A stretch of DNA of 64,000 bases from Pardosa pseudoannulata (GCA_032207245.1 CM063504.1:82696344-82760343); one strand, 5' to 3'; positions 1 to 25,024 are shown, counted from the stretch's first letter. Program-made: numbers and translations. Notes: generated by a model from the sequence alone, not told the origin.

Positions 1-103
1 GCCACACTATTGTCCAGGTAAGCAGGTGTACTACAGTCAGCTGTTTTGGTGCGTGCTCGGACAAAAGGGAGTCTTCACATTCTGCTCACCCCGCTCTCTC
101 CCT

Positions 104-109
<6 letters not shown>

Positions 110-157
<48 letters not shown>
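110..157. repeat. (TA)n microsatellite
   Basis: Uninterrupted TA dinucleotide run of about 48 bp. Simple repeat, no coding meaning. Confidence 0.95.
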
Positions 158-159
<2 letters not shown>

Positions 160-1458
160 CTCTGTGTTAAACCGAGGGAGGAGTTCTAGAAGAACCCAAT
201 CTCGTGAGTAAATCGATAACAGGGATCTTGTGGGTAGTTATCAACCATTATGCGATCAGGGAACTTTCCAGGTTAAGCATTCATTTTTCACGTGCACAGT
301 TTAAACAGGATAGTCATGCAGCATTTACAAGATTAACCCTATCTAATCACTTGAACTCCCAAGGTGGTCACGAGCTGTAGTGTCTTAAGACTTACTTGTA
401 GGTCAAATAAATGATAATGTGACGTGAGTAACGTCACAGTCAGTTACGATTCTAGTTACCTGAGAACTCCAGCTAATGTTACAGCTAGTTTTTTTAGTTG
501 AATTCTCATTCGCTATCTGTCCCGATTCCGGACTTCTCCATGAAATCCTCCGGGATCATTACCGCAACCGATCAGGGGTGTGACGCCGATTCAACCGAAC
601 TGTCAACATCCCTTACGCTGCGTCGCCGAGCTATTGTAGCCGGATCGAAACAGGGGGAATTCAGATCAGCTGATTTCTGTCTTTCGTGTTCTGAACAAAG
701 GGGGGTCTTCACGGGATTATGGTGATCGAAAGTAGTAGCTTGATCGGTACAGTGGTAGCTTGATCGGGGCGTCTTAGCATAAAGCCGTGTCCTCCGTCAT
801 GACGGTGAGAGATTCAATCGGGGTGAGCATCAGAAAATTGGGTTTACATTATAAGTGAAAAACATAAAATTAGATAGATTGCATTAAAGGTTCAATACAA
901 TGGGGCTCTAGATATCAGGATAAAATAGTAAAGTGAGTAAAAATTTTAAAGGACTTAGAAAATAGTAGAAAGTTTAAAAAAGATAGAGAAATATTTTTGT
1001 GCATGCGAGCATCAATTTTTTAAAATTTTAATAATTTTTTTATAATAATAAAAATCAGAAAAATTGAATGAAAAATTGAAGGAAATGAATCATAGTTGTT
1101 CTGATGTCCTCGTTAATGTTCATTATTACCAGTAAATGGTGTAAGTTAGATAATCAATTTCATAATTTTATTTAAGTTTTAAATTGAATTCGAAAACATA
1201 CCCATTATCCCCCCTACAACTCCAACGGGGCCCCCATCCCTTGTTGTCCAAAAAAGGTTCACCGCCCCCTTGACGACCAAAAGAGGTTCACCAACCCCCC
1301 CCCCCATTCTTCCACCACCTCCGTTAAGAAACTGTGATCTAACAGGAATATATGCATATGCATCGCTCCCTAAGGGCCGTCGGCCTAGGAAACTGATATT
1401 GGCACCGTATGTGATGGCCCCCAACTTGAACTGTTGTGCTAAAAAGTTAAATTTAAGT
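158..1458. other. Intergenic, no gene recognised
   Basis: No recognisable gene. The stretch 480-830 is less AT-rich and carries a 75-codon open frame without family resemblance. The stretch 1200-1340 is C-rich and repeats a GAGGTTCACC-like word. Both look like old repeat material rather than exons. Confidence 0.4.
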
Positions 1459-1622
1459 AATAAGGCAATTTCCGCAACGTCACGAATTACTATAATGCCC
1501 TTCCCATTCATTTTCACGTGTACAACAGCCAATAGACAAACAATAAACTGCCCTTCCGTTGGAAACTAAAGGCAGAATTGTCATAATTTGAGAATTTACT
1601 CTAATGCGGGAAATCGCCTTAT
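1459..1622. mobile_element. Short MITE-like element, copy 1
   Basis: About 164 bp with inverted ends: AATAAGGCAATTTCC at the left, and GGGAAATCGCCTTAT at the right, which is its near reverse complement. A second copy with the same ends lies at 1913-2078 in a different flank. The two are about 90% alike over their whole length, so this is a dispersed non-autonomous element rather than a local duplication. No transposase is present and the superfamily is unknown. Confidence 0.7.
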
Positions 1623-1744
1623 AGGGGAATCATTTAATAATTATCGCAAGGTCGTTTTCTCTTTTAATGACACAATAAGAATAAATAGCACATATCTATT
1701 GTGAGTTGAGACATCAATATAACAAAATGTATTATTATTATCAG

Positions 1745-1746
<2 letters not shown>

Positions 1747-1826
<80 letters not shown>
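1747..1826. repeat. (TA)n microsatellite
   Basis: About 80 bp of uninterrupted TA repeat between the two MITE copies. Confidence 0.95.
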
Positions 1827-1830
<4 letters not shown>

Positions 1831-1912
1831 TACTGTATAATAGCGTTAATTGGAATGTTTACTAGATCTGTTAGAATAAATCTTCAAGTTTGGGGATTTT
1901 CTCGTGTCCACA

Positions 1913-2078
1913 AATAAGGCAATTTGCCGCAACGTCACGAACTACTATAATGCCCTTCCCATTCATTTTCATGTTTACAACAGCCAATAGACAAACAATA
2001 AACTTCCCTTCCGTTTGAAACTAAAGCCATAATTGTTATAATTTGAGAATTTGCTCTACTGCGTGAAATCGCCTTATT
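1913..2078. mobile_element. Short MITE-like element, copy 2
   Basis: Second copy of the 165-bp element at 1459-1622, with the same inverted ends (AATAAGGC at the left, GCCTTATT at the right) and near-identical interior. The flanking sequence differs from that of copy 1. Confidence 0.7.
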
Positions 2079-2566
2079 GTCGAAGTATTTATGGGACAAA
2101 ATGGAAAAAAAGATCTAAATTTAGTGACTGTCTCCACATTTTGAGGTTGTATGACCACCTCGACTTTATACTCAGATATCGATTGTTCAACTACAAAATA
2201 AATTGGTACCTAAAAAATTTAACTCATTTTTATAAGCTAAAAAGGGTGAAATGGTAAACTACATTGAGACCAGTGATACTACAAAAGAAAATGTATAAGA
2301 TTTTATCACCGATTTGAACCAATACAGGAAATAAATATTTTGATTTTAAATTTTAGATTATTTTTAAGCAATGTTAAGAATTTCGATCCCAAAAAATTTT
2401 CTTTTATAACTTGCTGCGATTTTTGCTGTTTAGTTGTTTATTTTATAAGATACACAAATGCCAAAATCAGTTAACTGTTGATATCGAAACCGTTTTTCTG
2501 TTTATCTTTTCGTACGAAGTTCACCAGGATAGTTACGTAAATTAAATTTCAGAAAAATACGCAAAA
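2079..2566. other. Upstream region of the tetraspanin gene
   Basis: AT-rich region immediately 5' of the tetraspanin start codon. It should contain the 5' UTR and promoter, but I see no convincing TATA box or initiator. A TTTCAG at 2547-2552, 15 bases before the start codon, could be the acceptor of a 5' UTR intron. Confidence 0.35.
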
Positions 2567-15576
<13,010 letters not shown>

Positions 15577-15610
15577 ACAGTGATGTAAGTAGACAGCTAT
15601 TTATTTTAAC

Positions 15611-15616
15611 AATAAA
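15611..15616 (+). terminator. Candidate poly(A) signal of tetraspanin
   Basis: AATAAA 35 bases after the stop codon. Further AATAAA hexamers lie downstream (for example about 15707), so the real 3' end is uncertain. Confidence 0.4.
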
Positions 15617-15722
15617 TTCATCTGCATGACATACATTGATATAAAATTGAGTGAATTTATTATTTAAAATGAACTGAGTGTCTGGTTACCTCATAAAAAT
15701 TATCTAAATAAATATATATTAA

Positions 15723-16164
15723 CACTCTGACTGCTCATCCCACGATTTCCACAGGCAACTCAAATGTAGCAAAATCTGCTCATCCCACGATTTTCTCATA
15801 TATGTTTCTTCCTTTATTGAGGAGCAAATCACGATTTTTCACTGTCTAACCACTGATATAAATTATATGCAGTATTAGATGTTTAATTATGTAATAAATA
15901 GAATTATATGAATAGAATTATAGTTAGACTATATAATAAATAGAAATTAACAGTAGTTCAATTGAAATTTATTTTTTAAAAAAATTTTGTGATAACATGA
16001 AATTTCTGACAGCTTAGTTTCTCCTAATAAAAATCTGTATAACAATATGTTTTCTTGAAAGAAAAACGAATAATTCAATTCTCCAATATATATAGATTTA
16101 AACTATGCAAAAAAAATACACAATTTTTGAACGATTGTGGTCCACAAAGTGAGAAGTCAGAGGG
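15723..16164. mobile_element. piggyBac-type MITE (TTAA-flanked)
   Basis: 442-bp element between TTAA at 15719-15722 and TTAA at 16165-16168. The inverted ends agree at 13 of 15 bases (CACTCTGACTGCTCA versus CCCTCTGACTTCTCA). A subterminal direct repeat, CTGCTCATCCCACGATTT, occurs at about 15731 and 15777. No coding sequence. TTAA targets are characteristic of piggyBac. Confidence 0.75.
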
Positions 16165-16426
16165 TTAATGCAGGAAATCTTGCATGTGTTGGCAGATTTA
16201 AAACCATAAAAGGTATTTAGATATTTTTAATTGCAGGATAATAAAATGCAACAGCAGAATTGAAGAAAGTTGAGAGACAACTTAAAAATTATATGTTATT
16301 CAATTTTCTTCAAAAATAAAGCACAGGAATCTCAATGTAAATACAAGCAGCAGCTTTTAAATAACGAAAAGCAGGAGCTGACTACAACAATTAAATGCAG
16401 CACTTTCAGCTCGTCATAAACATTAA

Positions 16427-17524
16427 CACTTTACCGACCGGTAGCCGATTAATCGACGTTTTGTTCTCAGCGCATACCAACTGGCCTTTAATTAATCAAC
16501 ATTTGCTCACCAGCACTTACCGACCGATTGTCGATTAATCGACTTTTGATCCCCAGCACTTACCGACCGGTCGTCGATTAATTGACTTTTGATCTTTCTG
16601 TTAGATTTGGTTAGGTTAGATTGACAAGTAGCAAGCAGCAAACATTTCGCATTCTTTATTCAGATAATCGGTGCTTTTTTCTAAGCTTTAGCCCTTAGAA
16701 ATGAATGGAAATGATAGTCTCGGCGAGTTTTATCTCGACGACCTGTCAGATTGTCTTGACTGCCATTCAGCAAGTAGTACTGATGACGAAAGTTATAGCA
16801 GTAGTATAGCCATTCGAAAGCGACGTCTTGTACTACTAATATACAGTGATTCAGAAGACGAGGGCATGAATAATAATGTTGAAGTCAACAATGATACATG
16901 GTCAACGAACGACAAGAGTATAATTTTGGAACCTTTCGAAGGCAGCTCTGGCGTAAAAATTATGCCAAGTTCCTCTGAAAGCGTAATGAATATTGTGAAT
17001 TTATTCATTGGAAGTGACCTGATTGAGCACTTTATAAGGGAGTCTAATAGTTATCATTATCAAATTGTGAAAAAATATAGAATTACATCAAAAACAAAAA
17101 AATGGAAAGACGTCATGGTGACTGAAATGAAGAAATTTTTGGGCCTGATCATTCTCATGGGACAAGTAAAGAAGGATGTTCTCTACAATTATTGGTCTAC
17201 AGACCCATCTATAGAAAAGCCGTTCTTCTCGAAGGTTATGAGCAGGAACTGATTTTTACAAATAATGCAAAGCTAGCATTTTTATAATAATAACTATATT
17301 TCTCCCAATTTTTTAATATTTCAAGGAAAAATTTAACAACGTATATAAACCAGATCAACAATTGTCTCTAGATGAATGTTTAGTTCCGTGGAGAGGTAGA
17401 CTGTCAATCAAAACATATAATCCGGCAAAAATTACCGAAACCGAGCCGGTGTCTCGGATGATCTGTGGCTGAGCCGGTGGTGAAAGTGCATAGTATGTTC
17501 GAACCGCTACTGGTCGGTAAAGTG
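16427..17524 (+). mobile_element. piggyBac-like element, internally deleted
   Basis: Flanked by TTAA at 16423-16426 and 17525-17528. Inverted ends are CACTTTACCGACCGGTAGC and its near-perfect complement, with one mismatch in the first 19 bases. Three subterminal direct repeats of an ACCGACCG..GTCGATTAATCGAC-type unit lie at about 16434, 16519 and 16559. The interior holds a broken piggyBac transposase frame, so the copy is non-autonomous. Confidence 0.92.
16701..17460 (+). pseudogene. piggyBac transposase remnant (DDE_Tnp_1_7 type)
   Basis: An open frame of 183 codons (16701-17252) has an acidic N-terminus (SDSEDEG) and the start of the piggyBac core (FLGLIILMGQVKKD, YWSTDPSIEKPFFSKVMSRN), then a stop. 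After about 70 degenerate bases the frame resumes as KFNNVYKPDQQLSLDECLVP and WRGRLSIKTYNPAK, the segment around the first catalytic Asp (SLDE). The rest of the DDD core and the C-terminal cysteine domain are deleted. It cannot encode an active transposase. Confidence 0.9.
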
Positions 17525-17528
17525 TTAA

Positions 17529-18688
17529 GAAAGGGCAACTTATTGATTAGCATGAAGCATAATTAGTTCAGAAAATAGGAAAGTTAGTCACAAACATTTA
17601 CATATTATATGGAAAATACTTATAAATAAAAGACAATAAAAGTTAAAATATTTGAACATTGGAAATTAAAAAAGATTTGAACATTACTGTTATAATACTG
17701 AAATAAAACTGTTACAATGACATTATTACTTTGCATGCTTCTTTAATTTGCATATGATCTGGATTTAATAAAAAAAAAATTATTCTCTTATATGTTGTAA
17801 CATTTTGTTCTTCTCTGTATAGGATGAAGAGAATTTATATTTTATTCCTACTAGATGTCTATTTTGGTGTATCCTCCAGTGTGTCACAATCTCCTTTTGG
17901 GATCTGCTTTTGATGTTATCTTTCACTTTTATTCTTGGAGCATTTACTCTGTACTTGTATTTTTCTCTTATACAATTTTTATGACTATCTGGATGTAAAT
18001 CAGCATTTGTTACATGTGAGTTTTTGTGTGCATGCATATTTACACTTTCTGAATTTTTAAATGCATTTAAAGGTCACATTTTTAAGTTAGTGTTTTTTAA
18101 AAAAATGAACCAAGCGTCACATTATACCCGGTTTTTGTGATCAGTTAGATGTATATCAAATGGTGAATTTACATTTTCAAAACATTTATGATCTTAAATT
18201 TTGTGCTAGATATTCTTTATCAATTTTTGGCTCTTAATAGAATCACCTATATAATGCTGTATATGTGAATTTTAAATGCCCTTATCTATATGTAAATTTT
18301 TAATTATATATAAATATATATATATATATAAATATATAATCTTGCAACGAAAATATTTATCACTAATGGTTGTTTGGAATAAAGTACTGTATTTAATCAA
18401 ATGTTGTAGTCTTTGTGTTTTTTTATTAAATACCTAAACATAAATGTATTTGTAAATGATGAAATGAATAAATTTCATTAATCAGGGTTTGCACACTCCT
18501 TAATTTTAGGTGCTGTTGATAAAAGGAACCTTAAAGCTCTTAATTTTCATGTTTTAAAGCCTTAATTTTTTATCAGATTAGTATTTTTAAACACCTGTTT
18601 AATTGAAATAAATTGCAAAAGTGAAAGCTGAGCAAGTAGCATTGCCAAGAAATTTGTATTGTATGATCCATCACAAAATTAGGTTTAG
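17529..18688. other. Intergenic, AT-rich
   Basis: No gene recognised. A short TA-rich run lies at 18303-18335. The 85-codon minus-strand frame around 17780-18037 shows KIKSRSQKEI-like low-complexity residues and no family signature. Confidence 0.45.
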
Positions 18689-18696
18689 GGCATTTC

Positions 18697-18872
18697 CAGG
18701 GCCCTAACTAGGTCCTTTAGCACCCATGGCAAAAAACTGGTGTGCACCCCTGCACCAAATATAGTGAGAAAATACATAAACATGTTATATGTATATATAA
18801 TATATATAAACATATATAATGCATACATATAATATATATATAAAATATATGTATAATATATATATATACATG

Positions 18873-18935
<63 letters not shown>

Positions 18936-19487
18936 TCAAAATGAACTCACAAAATATTTTGTTCTTAAAATGTACCTAGCATATAAATTTTAAAAAATTG
19001 CTATTTTTCCTTATTAATACTTAAAAATATTTTTGGATAGTTTGGGGGATATTATCTTGCTAATAAACTGAATAGTTTATTAGAGGGGATTATTTTTTAT
19101 TTAAACGTTGAATTTTCATAAAAAAAATTTGCAAATTTCTAAACATAAATTTAGTTTTAATAACTTTATTAAATTCAAAATTTAAAACAAATACATGGAA
19201 TTATATTAAGTCATATTAGGAGTGTTTGGTAAACATTTTGCAAGAATCTATAACCGGTTTTGTCTCTATAAGCCATTTAAAAAATAAGAAAATTCATTAA
19301 ATAAATTTTAAAACACATTGAGTTTTTTAATAAAAAAAGTTTTTTTTTTTTACTCTTCCTTATTACTATTTATTTGAAAGAGGCAAATCATCCTCTTTTG
19401 GACCCCATTTTCCTCAAGGTGCGGCACCCCTAAGACTGATGCGCCTATGGCTAATGCCACCTATGCCACACCCTAATTACAGCTCTG
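18697..19487. mobile_element. Non-autonomous hAT-type element with 8-bp TSD
   Basis: 791-bp insert starting CAGGGCCCTAACTAGG and ending CCTAATTACAGCTCTG (imperfect inverted ends). It is flanked by the identical 8-mer GGCATTTC at 18689-18696 and 19488-19495. Contains a (TA)n tract at about 18885-18931 and near the right end a GC-richer GCGGCACCCC stretch. No transposase. Confidence 0.82.
18885..18931. repeat. (TA)n microsatellite with CA prefix
   Basis: ACACACACACA followed by a TA run, inside the hAT-type element. Confidence 0.9.
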
Positions 19488-19700
19488 GGCATTTCTCAAT
19501 TGAAGCCTTTATGAAGCTTTATAAAATAATTTTAAAAAGGAGTCTGGAATGTACAAGTATTTCTGAAGTGCAAATGTTGCACATGCATTGGTATTTGTAG
19601 TTTCCAAAATTTAGATATTATGGTATTGTTTACTGATCAGGATATTACTTCCATGTTAGTTAGACTGAGCTATTTAAAGAATTGGAATTTTTGGAATTAA

Positions 19701-20540
19701 CTATTTAATGACTTTTGCAGATGACATAGGCATTATTGCCAGAACACCCCCAGCATTAACACAGTCCTTTCTATCTCTAGAGAAAGAGGCTCTTAAGATG
19801 GGCCTTAGAGTAAATGAAAATAAGACAAAATATATGCCATGCACAAAAACTGGATACGTAAGTGAACATCTAGAAATGGGCAGATATAAATTTGAGATGG
19901 TTGATTGCTTCACCTATTTAGGATCTGAGGTAAACAACAAAAATGATGTTAGGACAGAGATCCACAAGAGAGTTATGATGGCAAATAAATGTTTTTATGG
20001 CCTACGAAAATATATAAAATCAAAATTAACAAAAATTTTACTTTACAAATGTCTAATAAGATCAGTTTTAATTTACACATGTGAAACCTGGGCAACAACT
20101 TTGTCAGATGAAAAGATACTGGCGACCTTTGAAGGAAAAATCCTTAGAAGTATATTTGGAGCAGTACAAAAAAGTAATATATGGCTCAAGAGATCTTTAT
20201 AACTATATAATTTATACTATATATTTAGAACAATATTATTTATATAATGAACCTGACAATAAATTTCTTCAAATTGCAAAGAATAAAGTGGGCAGACCAT
20301 CTAATCAGAATGGACAATAACCTAACAACAAAAAGGGTCTTCAATGCAAAACCTACAGGAATGCGAAGACAAGGAAGACTCAACCTGAGATGGACAGACT
20401 GCCTGGAAAGAGACCTTCAAGTACTTAAAGAAAAAAATGGGAAGAATTTGGCCTCCAGAAGGATGTCTTGGATAAAGCTTATTGAGAAGGTCAGGACCCA
20501 TCTTGGGCCGTCATGCCACTGAAGAAGAAGAATTAGACTG
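19701..20540 (+). pseudogene. Non-LTR reverse transcriptase fragment (C-terminal RT and thumb)
   Basis: FADDIGIIARTPPALTQSFL contains the RT catalytic FADD box, followed by LRVNENKTKYM, the CFTYLGSEVN block and VLIYTCETWATT. After frameshifts near 20200 and 20300 come RIKWADHLIRMD and the C-terminal RPNLRWTDCLERD-like segment, ending RTHLGPSCH and a stop. A GAAGAAGAAGAA tail follows. This is the 3' part of a LINE ORF2 (the kind often annotated as 'RNA-directed DNA polymerase from mobile element jockey'). At least two frameshifts make it a dead, 5'-truncated copy. Confidence 0.9.
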
Positions 20541-21080
20541 GAACCTTGACTATGACCAGTGGGCATGGCCATAACCAGGAATTGTTTTCCGGGGGGACCA
20601 AAGAGGAAAGACATTGTTATTTGTGAATGATACTAGAGTAAAACAAAATTAAGGTATTAAGACATGGATGAGGTATGACAATTATCCATTTTTAACTCAA
20701 TTAAAAAGATTTGATGACTTTTTATCTTCCTTACGAGAAAAGACAAAATATAGTAGAATAGATAGAAAACGGTAAATTTTCGGACAGAGTCTCGGCAAAA
20801 CTTTTTATATATAGCCAAAGCATTTTTTATTCTTTTTTAATACATTCTGATCCAGCTAGGCAGATATCACTTACACACAAGTGGGATATTTTCTTTTGGG
20901 GATAGTGTAGAATTCATTGCCAGCTTCCTAGGTTAGCACGATTGATGACTTTTTGGGGGCAATAATTATTTTGATAATGTACCCATGCTGTCAACCTCTT
21001 TCCTCTGAACTACGATTGGTCCGGACAGTGTTTACGTCATTTTCTTGGTGAGGCGTGTGTCTTCAGAGATGTATCAGAGG

Positions 21081-21128
<48 letters not shown>

Positions 21129-21701
21129 GCGAAATGGTCTTCTAGAATTTTGGGAGGGAACCAGTTCCCAAACCCCCTCCCCTTGCCTAAGGCCTTGCCA
21201 GTGGGTAAAATATTTCAAACATACATAGAAAAAAGTGTGACATGAAGCTCGGAGAATGCAATGGCAGAAAAAAAAAATTAAGTAAATTATTTAACAAGGA
21301 GCAATAAAACAACTTGGTTCGTAACACAAAATAAGCAAAATCGACAGCACTAACAAAAAGCTAATTTCATGTAGTTTTATAAAGTTTTTAAGTTTTTTCT
21401 AATAATTTTTTATTAAAGATAGGAGACAAAAACAACCCGTAAATGCCAAAAATTGCGAGAGAAAATTAGCAGAATGATAGGAAACCCCCCAAAATTGGAA
21501 ATAATCATAAAAGTAAAAATTAGGAAAGAACAAAAAAACAAAGTGCAAAAAAAAAGGAGAAATTTAGAGCGGTTACGGAAAAACGGTACTTCACACCCCT
21601 CTCCTTCTCTTTGAGCGAGGTAAAGACATGTTAGGCCTGTAGAGCAATGCACTAGGCCTCTCAGCTGAACTAGAGACAGCAGGACTGCAAGCTGGAATGC
21701 T
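20541..21701. other. Repeat-rich intergenic stretch
   Basis: Contains a run of about 41 T at about 21087-21127, followed by a GGGAGGGAACCAGTTCCC palindrome-like GC-rich segment typical of transposon ends. No gene recognised. Confidence 0.45.
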
Positions 21702-22165
21702 GTGAAGTACAAGATTCTGAATAAATTCAATACTACAGTGAAAACATACGACAAGACGTTTAAAATTGTCAAGGACAGGCCTTATTCTAAGATTATTGTG
21801 AACTAGATATAGCCTGTCATATGACAGGATCAGTAAAATTTTTAATTTCCCAGAATTCTAAAGTACCCTATGGGGGAGGTAAAAAAATGGTTTGTTTATT
21901 GGCTGAGAATTATCTGGTACAAGCTCAATAATTTGTTTATCTTCATATTCCTCTAATGTCTCCCGATACTGTGAATGCAGTTTAGAATCACGTTAAATTC
22001 GTTTAGAAAGATAATTCAGTTTTCTTAGCTACGTCGAAATTATCGTTAAGTTCTTCCCAATTTTATTGTCACAGTAATTAATTGATGTAAAGGAATGAAA
22101 TTATCATTTCCACTACACCCTGGGGGTAGATCTACCCTATCATTGGTATTAGACAAATTCTAGAA
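21702..22165. repeat. Dispersed repeat R1, copy b
   Basis: Homologous to 14246-14658, sharing GGCTGAGAATTATCTGGTAC. It carries an extra segment near 22020-22070. It ends in a near-perfect 46-bp palindrome at 22139-22184 that abuts the Tc1 fragment. Confidence 0.85.
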
Positions 22166-22166
22166 T

Positions 22167-22757
22167 TTGTCTAATATCAATGATATTGTGTCTGGCCACA
22201 GTAATGCAGACAATGCACGGGCACATCGGACTCTTGCTTTTGAGGAGCTACTGGAAAGTGAAGATATCACTCGAATGGATTGGCCAGCCTATTCCCCTGA
22301 TTTAAATCCCATTGAACATATGTGGGATGCTATGGGGAGTCACATTACAGCACGCTTACATCCTCCGGAAAATGCCCAACAACTCAATCAGATGCTGATT
22401 GCGGAATGGGCACTTCTACTGCAAGTAATGTTGGACCAGCTAGTTCTGAGTATGCGGAGACGGTGCGAAGCAACCATTGCAGTTAGGGGAGGGCATATCC
22501 CATATTAAAGAACATCTGCTTGTTGTTCTTCCTCTTGGATAGACAATCATGAGTCACGATACTATGAGTTCAATAAAGCTTGTTTTTGTTTGATTCCATA
22601 CCGTAAGCATTGCATTATTTTTTCATCGCCGATGCTTTCGTCATCGTTTACGTACATACTACTCTCCCTCATTTCTAAATTTCATGTCTCTCAGTTGATT
22701 TTTCGTGGAGTTATGGCAAAAAACCCACCTGTTGCTTAAGTTTTGCACACCAGTGTA
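22167..22757 (+). mobile_element. Tc1-like transposon fragment, 5'-truncated
   Basis: An open frame to 22508 encodes the C-terminal part of a Tc1-type DDE transposase. ADNARAHRTLAFEELL carries the second catalytic Asp, and DWPAYSPDLNPIEHMWD carries the third acidic residue. The frame ends RRRCEATIAVRGGHIPY, the usual Tc1 terminus. Downstream, the sequence runs to CACACCAGTGTA at 22746-22757, which reads as a Tc1-type inverted end (TACACTGGTGTG). The N-terminal HTH region, first Asp and left inverted repeat are missing. Confidence 0.9.
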
Positions 22758-22929
22758 GGTGCTCCAGCGCTCTCTATTGCCGGTATCTAATCTCTTTCCG
22801 GGTAAGGGCTTGTAAACGATTAAGAGCAACTTTGAGATTAGGATCACGAGAATTCTGCCAGTCCCTCCTAACAGTTTCTTAGTTGATTAATCGCTTGGTG
22901 TGTTGGAGAAGATGATAATAATGGTTTTG

Positions 22930-23760
22930 ACATGAGGCTTAGTAGCTTCGGCGCAAGCAGCAAGGAGAAAATCTTTAAAGTTACCAACCGCATCTTCAAC
23001 AGACTCAGGAGAGTCAAGGAAATAGAAAGGAAAACCCTTCATGCTAAGGATGTGCTCGTAGTCCTCCCAGTTGTACTGAGAGTGTACATAATTACACTGA
23101 TATTGAACACCAGCACAACAGAAAGATGGTCAAACGAAAGATCATTAATTGCGGTAATTTCGTGGGGATAGGGAAAATTGCGGGCGATAGCAAAATCAAT
23201 TATTGAATAAGAATGGCCTCGTAGGTAGGAGAATTCGGGACGATAATTTGAGCCAATATTATCTGCTTAGCGACAAAGTTTAGAACTGTAATGATCAAAA
23301 CTGCAGCACCCCAAGAATAGTGGTGTTCATTGAAGTCACCCGCAATAATAAAATTACGAAAATGTTTAGTAAGATATCCGGGACCAGTAGAGAACTTCTA
23401 CTATTACGTGCATAAATAGCGATAAGCGCAAATTTAGATAAATTTAGAATAAAAATTTCAACAATAGTGGCTTCACAATTTTGAAGACGGGGGTTGAGGA
23501 TCCTAATATGAGAAATAGTATATTTGAGGTAAATAGCAGTGTCACCCCAAATAGAATCATTATTGCAACTACAAGGTCTGACGTCATAGTAAAATTTGTA
23601 GTTCGCAATATTACAAGTAAGACCCTGGGAGAGATGAATCTTAGAGACTAAAAGCGAGTCAAAGTTACTATCACACATAAACTGCACGACCTCTGAAAAT
23701 CTGGGACGGAGCCCATTCGCATTCCAGAAGCTAATGTTGAGAACGTTCAAATTGGAGGCT
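22930..23760 (-). pseudogene. LINE ORF2 endonuclease domain, broken
   Basis: The minus frame from 23750 reads MNVLNISFWNANGLRPRFSE (the WNANGL start of LINE exonuclease-endonuclease-phosphatase domains), DSLLVSKIHLSQG, FALIAIYARNS and, after a frame change, GDFNEHHYSWG (the catalytic GDFN block). The frame is broken around 23330 and by several stops after that. The RT domain is absent. Confidence 0.88.
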
Positions 23761-24539
23761 CGAACACAAAGTCAGACAAGACAGGGGTAACGAATCCCTA
23801 ATTTAAATGAAGTTTAAAAAATTACATTAAGCTGAGAGTGTAACCATACTCTCATACAAAATGAAAATCCTGTCCATAGGGAGCGATGCAGCACTAATGA
23901 GAGTGCAGCTTTAAACACTGCAAACAATGTTTTTTTTTTATCATAGTTAGTGTAATACTAGACTCAAGACTCGAGTTGGTGTTATATGGGCACCTGTTTT
24001 TTTTTTTTGTTTGTTTTTTTTTTCGACGGCCGAAGACGGACACCCCGAAAGAGGGTGGACAAGCCCTATTCCAGGGAGGTGAAAGTTCAACAGGAGGGGA
24101 CGAGGGATGCCACCCCGCCCGCGCCAGATGCGGAGAAGAACATTTTTTCCAGGGAGGAGAAAGCTTGACCAAGAGGGGGGATTCCACCCCGGTCCTCGTG
24201 AACAGCAGTGGAGGGGATGCCTGCTTGGAACGACGGAGAACGGACAATTCTTCTGGAAAGAGCTAAGACCGAGAGAGATGCTTTCCGCTCGGCACATTTT
24301 TTTTTCTCTGTCTTATTTCAGCCATGTTTATGAGTAAGATGTTGAGTGTAAATGTTTTAACAGAATTTATAATAATAAATGCATAGTCAAGGATTTTGTC
24401 GCTGCAGTACTTAATTGTCGGCAATATAGGTTTTCATCGAATCCACGATACCTGCCCCAGTAACAATAGGCGAGCAGGTACAGAAACGAGGCGTGTGGAC
24501 ATCGGAAAGGACAGCCGCTGACGAGCGAGAGGCTCCGCC

Positions 24540-25000
24540 TTTTTAAAGTTAGCCTCAAAGGGTAATCAGATATTTTAAAAAGTCGACATCTGCCTCACGA
24601 CTGGAGGTCAACGAATTTCGAGGGGAATTGGGGGAAAGCTTCCTTAGTACGGGAGGAAGATGCCGCGAATGACAACCCAAGTTCAGCTACTTTGCTGACG
24701 AAGGACTTCCGAAAGGGCTCATGCTTCCTAGGGGCAGACTTAGTCAAACATTTAGTGGATTTCTTTTCCACTGGCCATCTAGGGCATCTGAGAAAATTCG
24801 CAGGATGAGAGCTACCGTAATTATCACAGCAACTTCGGGTTGTTTTTTGTAAAATTCAGAGCCAGACTGGTGACCCTCTCCACAACGGACACAATTCTTG
24901 GTTAAGTGGCATGAGATACTAGAGTGAAAAAAAAAAATCCCTGACAATTTTGAATTGCGTGGGACCTTTATTCCTCTTGAACTTCTCAATATGGATATGG
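24540..25000 (-). pseudogene. LINE ORF1 (gag) zinc-knuckle region
   Basis: Minus-strand segments HATKNCVRCGEGHQSG and CDNYGSSHPANFLRCP give CCHC knuckles of the jockey-type gag. Interrupted by a frameshift near 24830. The upstream part of the same gag continues at 25577-26110, beyond the nested transposon. Confidence 0.8.
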
Positions 25001-25024
25001 ATTAGAAGTCCGTGATATTATATA

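Noticed and set aside
498..725. Protein-coding gene of 75 codons
   Set aside because: No homology signature, no splice context, Ser/Thr-rich composition. Probably repeat-derived.
16701..17252. Domesticated piggyBac gene
   Set aside because: The frame stops before the catalytic core, the remainder is deleted, and the inverted ends and TTAA sites are still present. It is an ordinary defective transposon.
23976..24337. Overlapping 76-117 codon frames on both strands
   Set aside because: They lie in a GC-rich linker between gag and endonuclease of a dead LINE. Frames are open on both strands because of composition.
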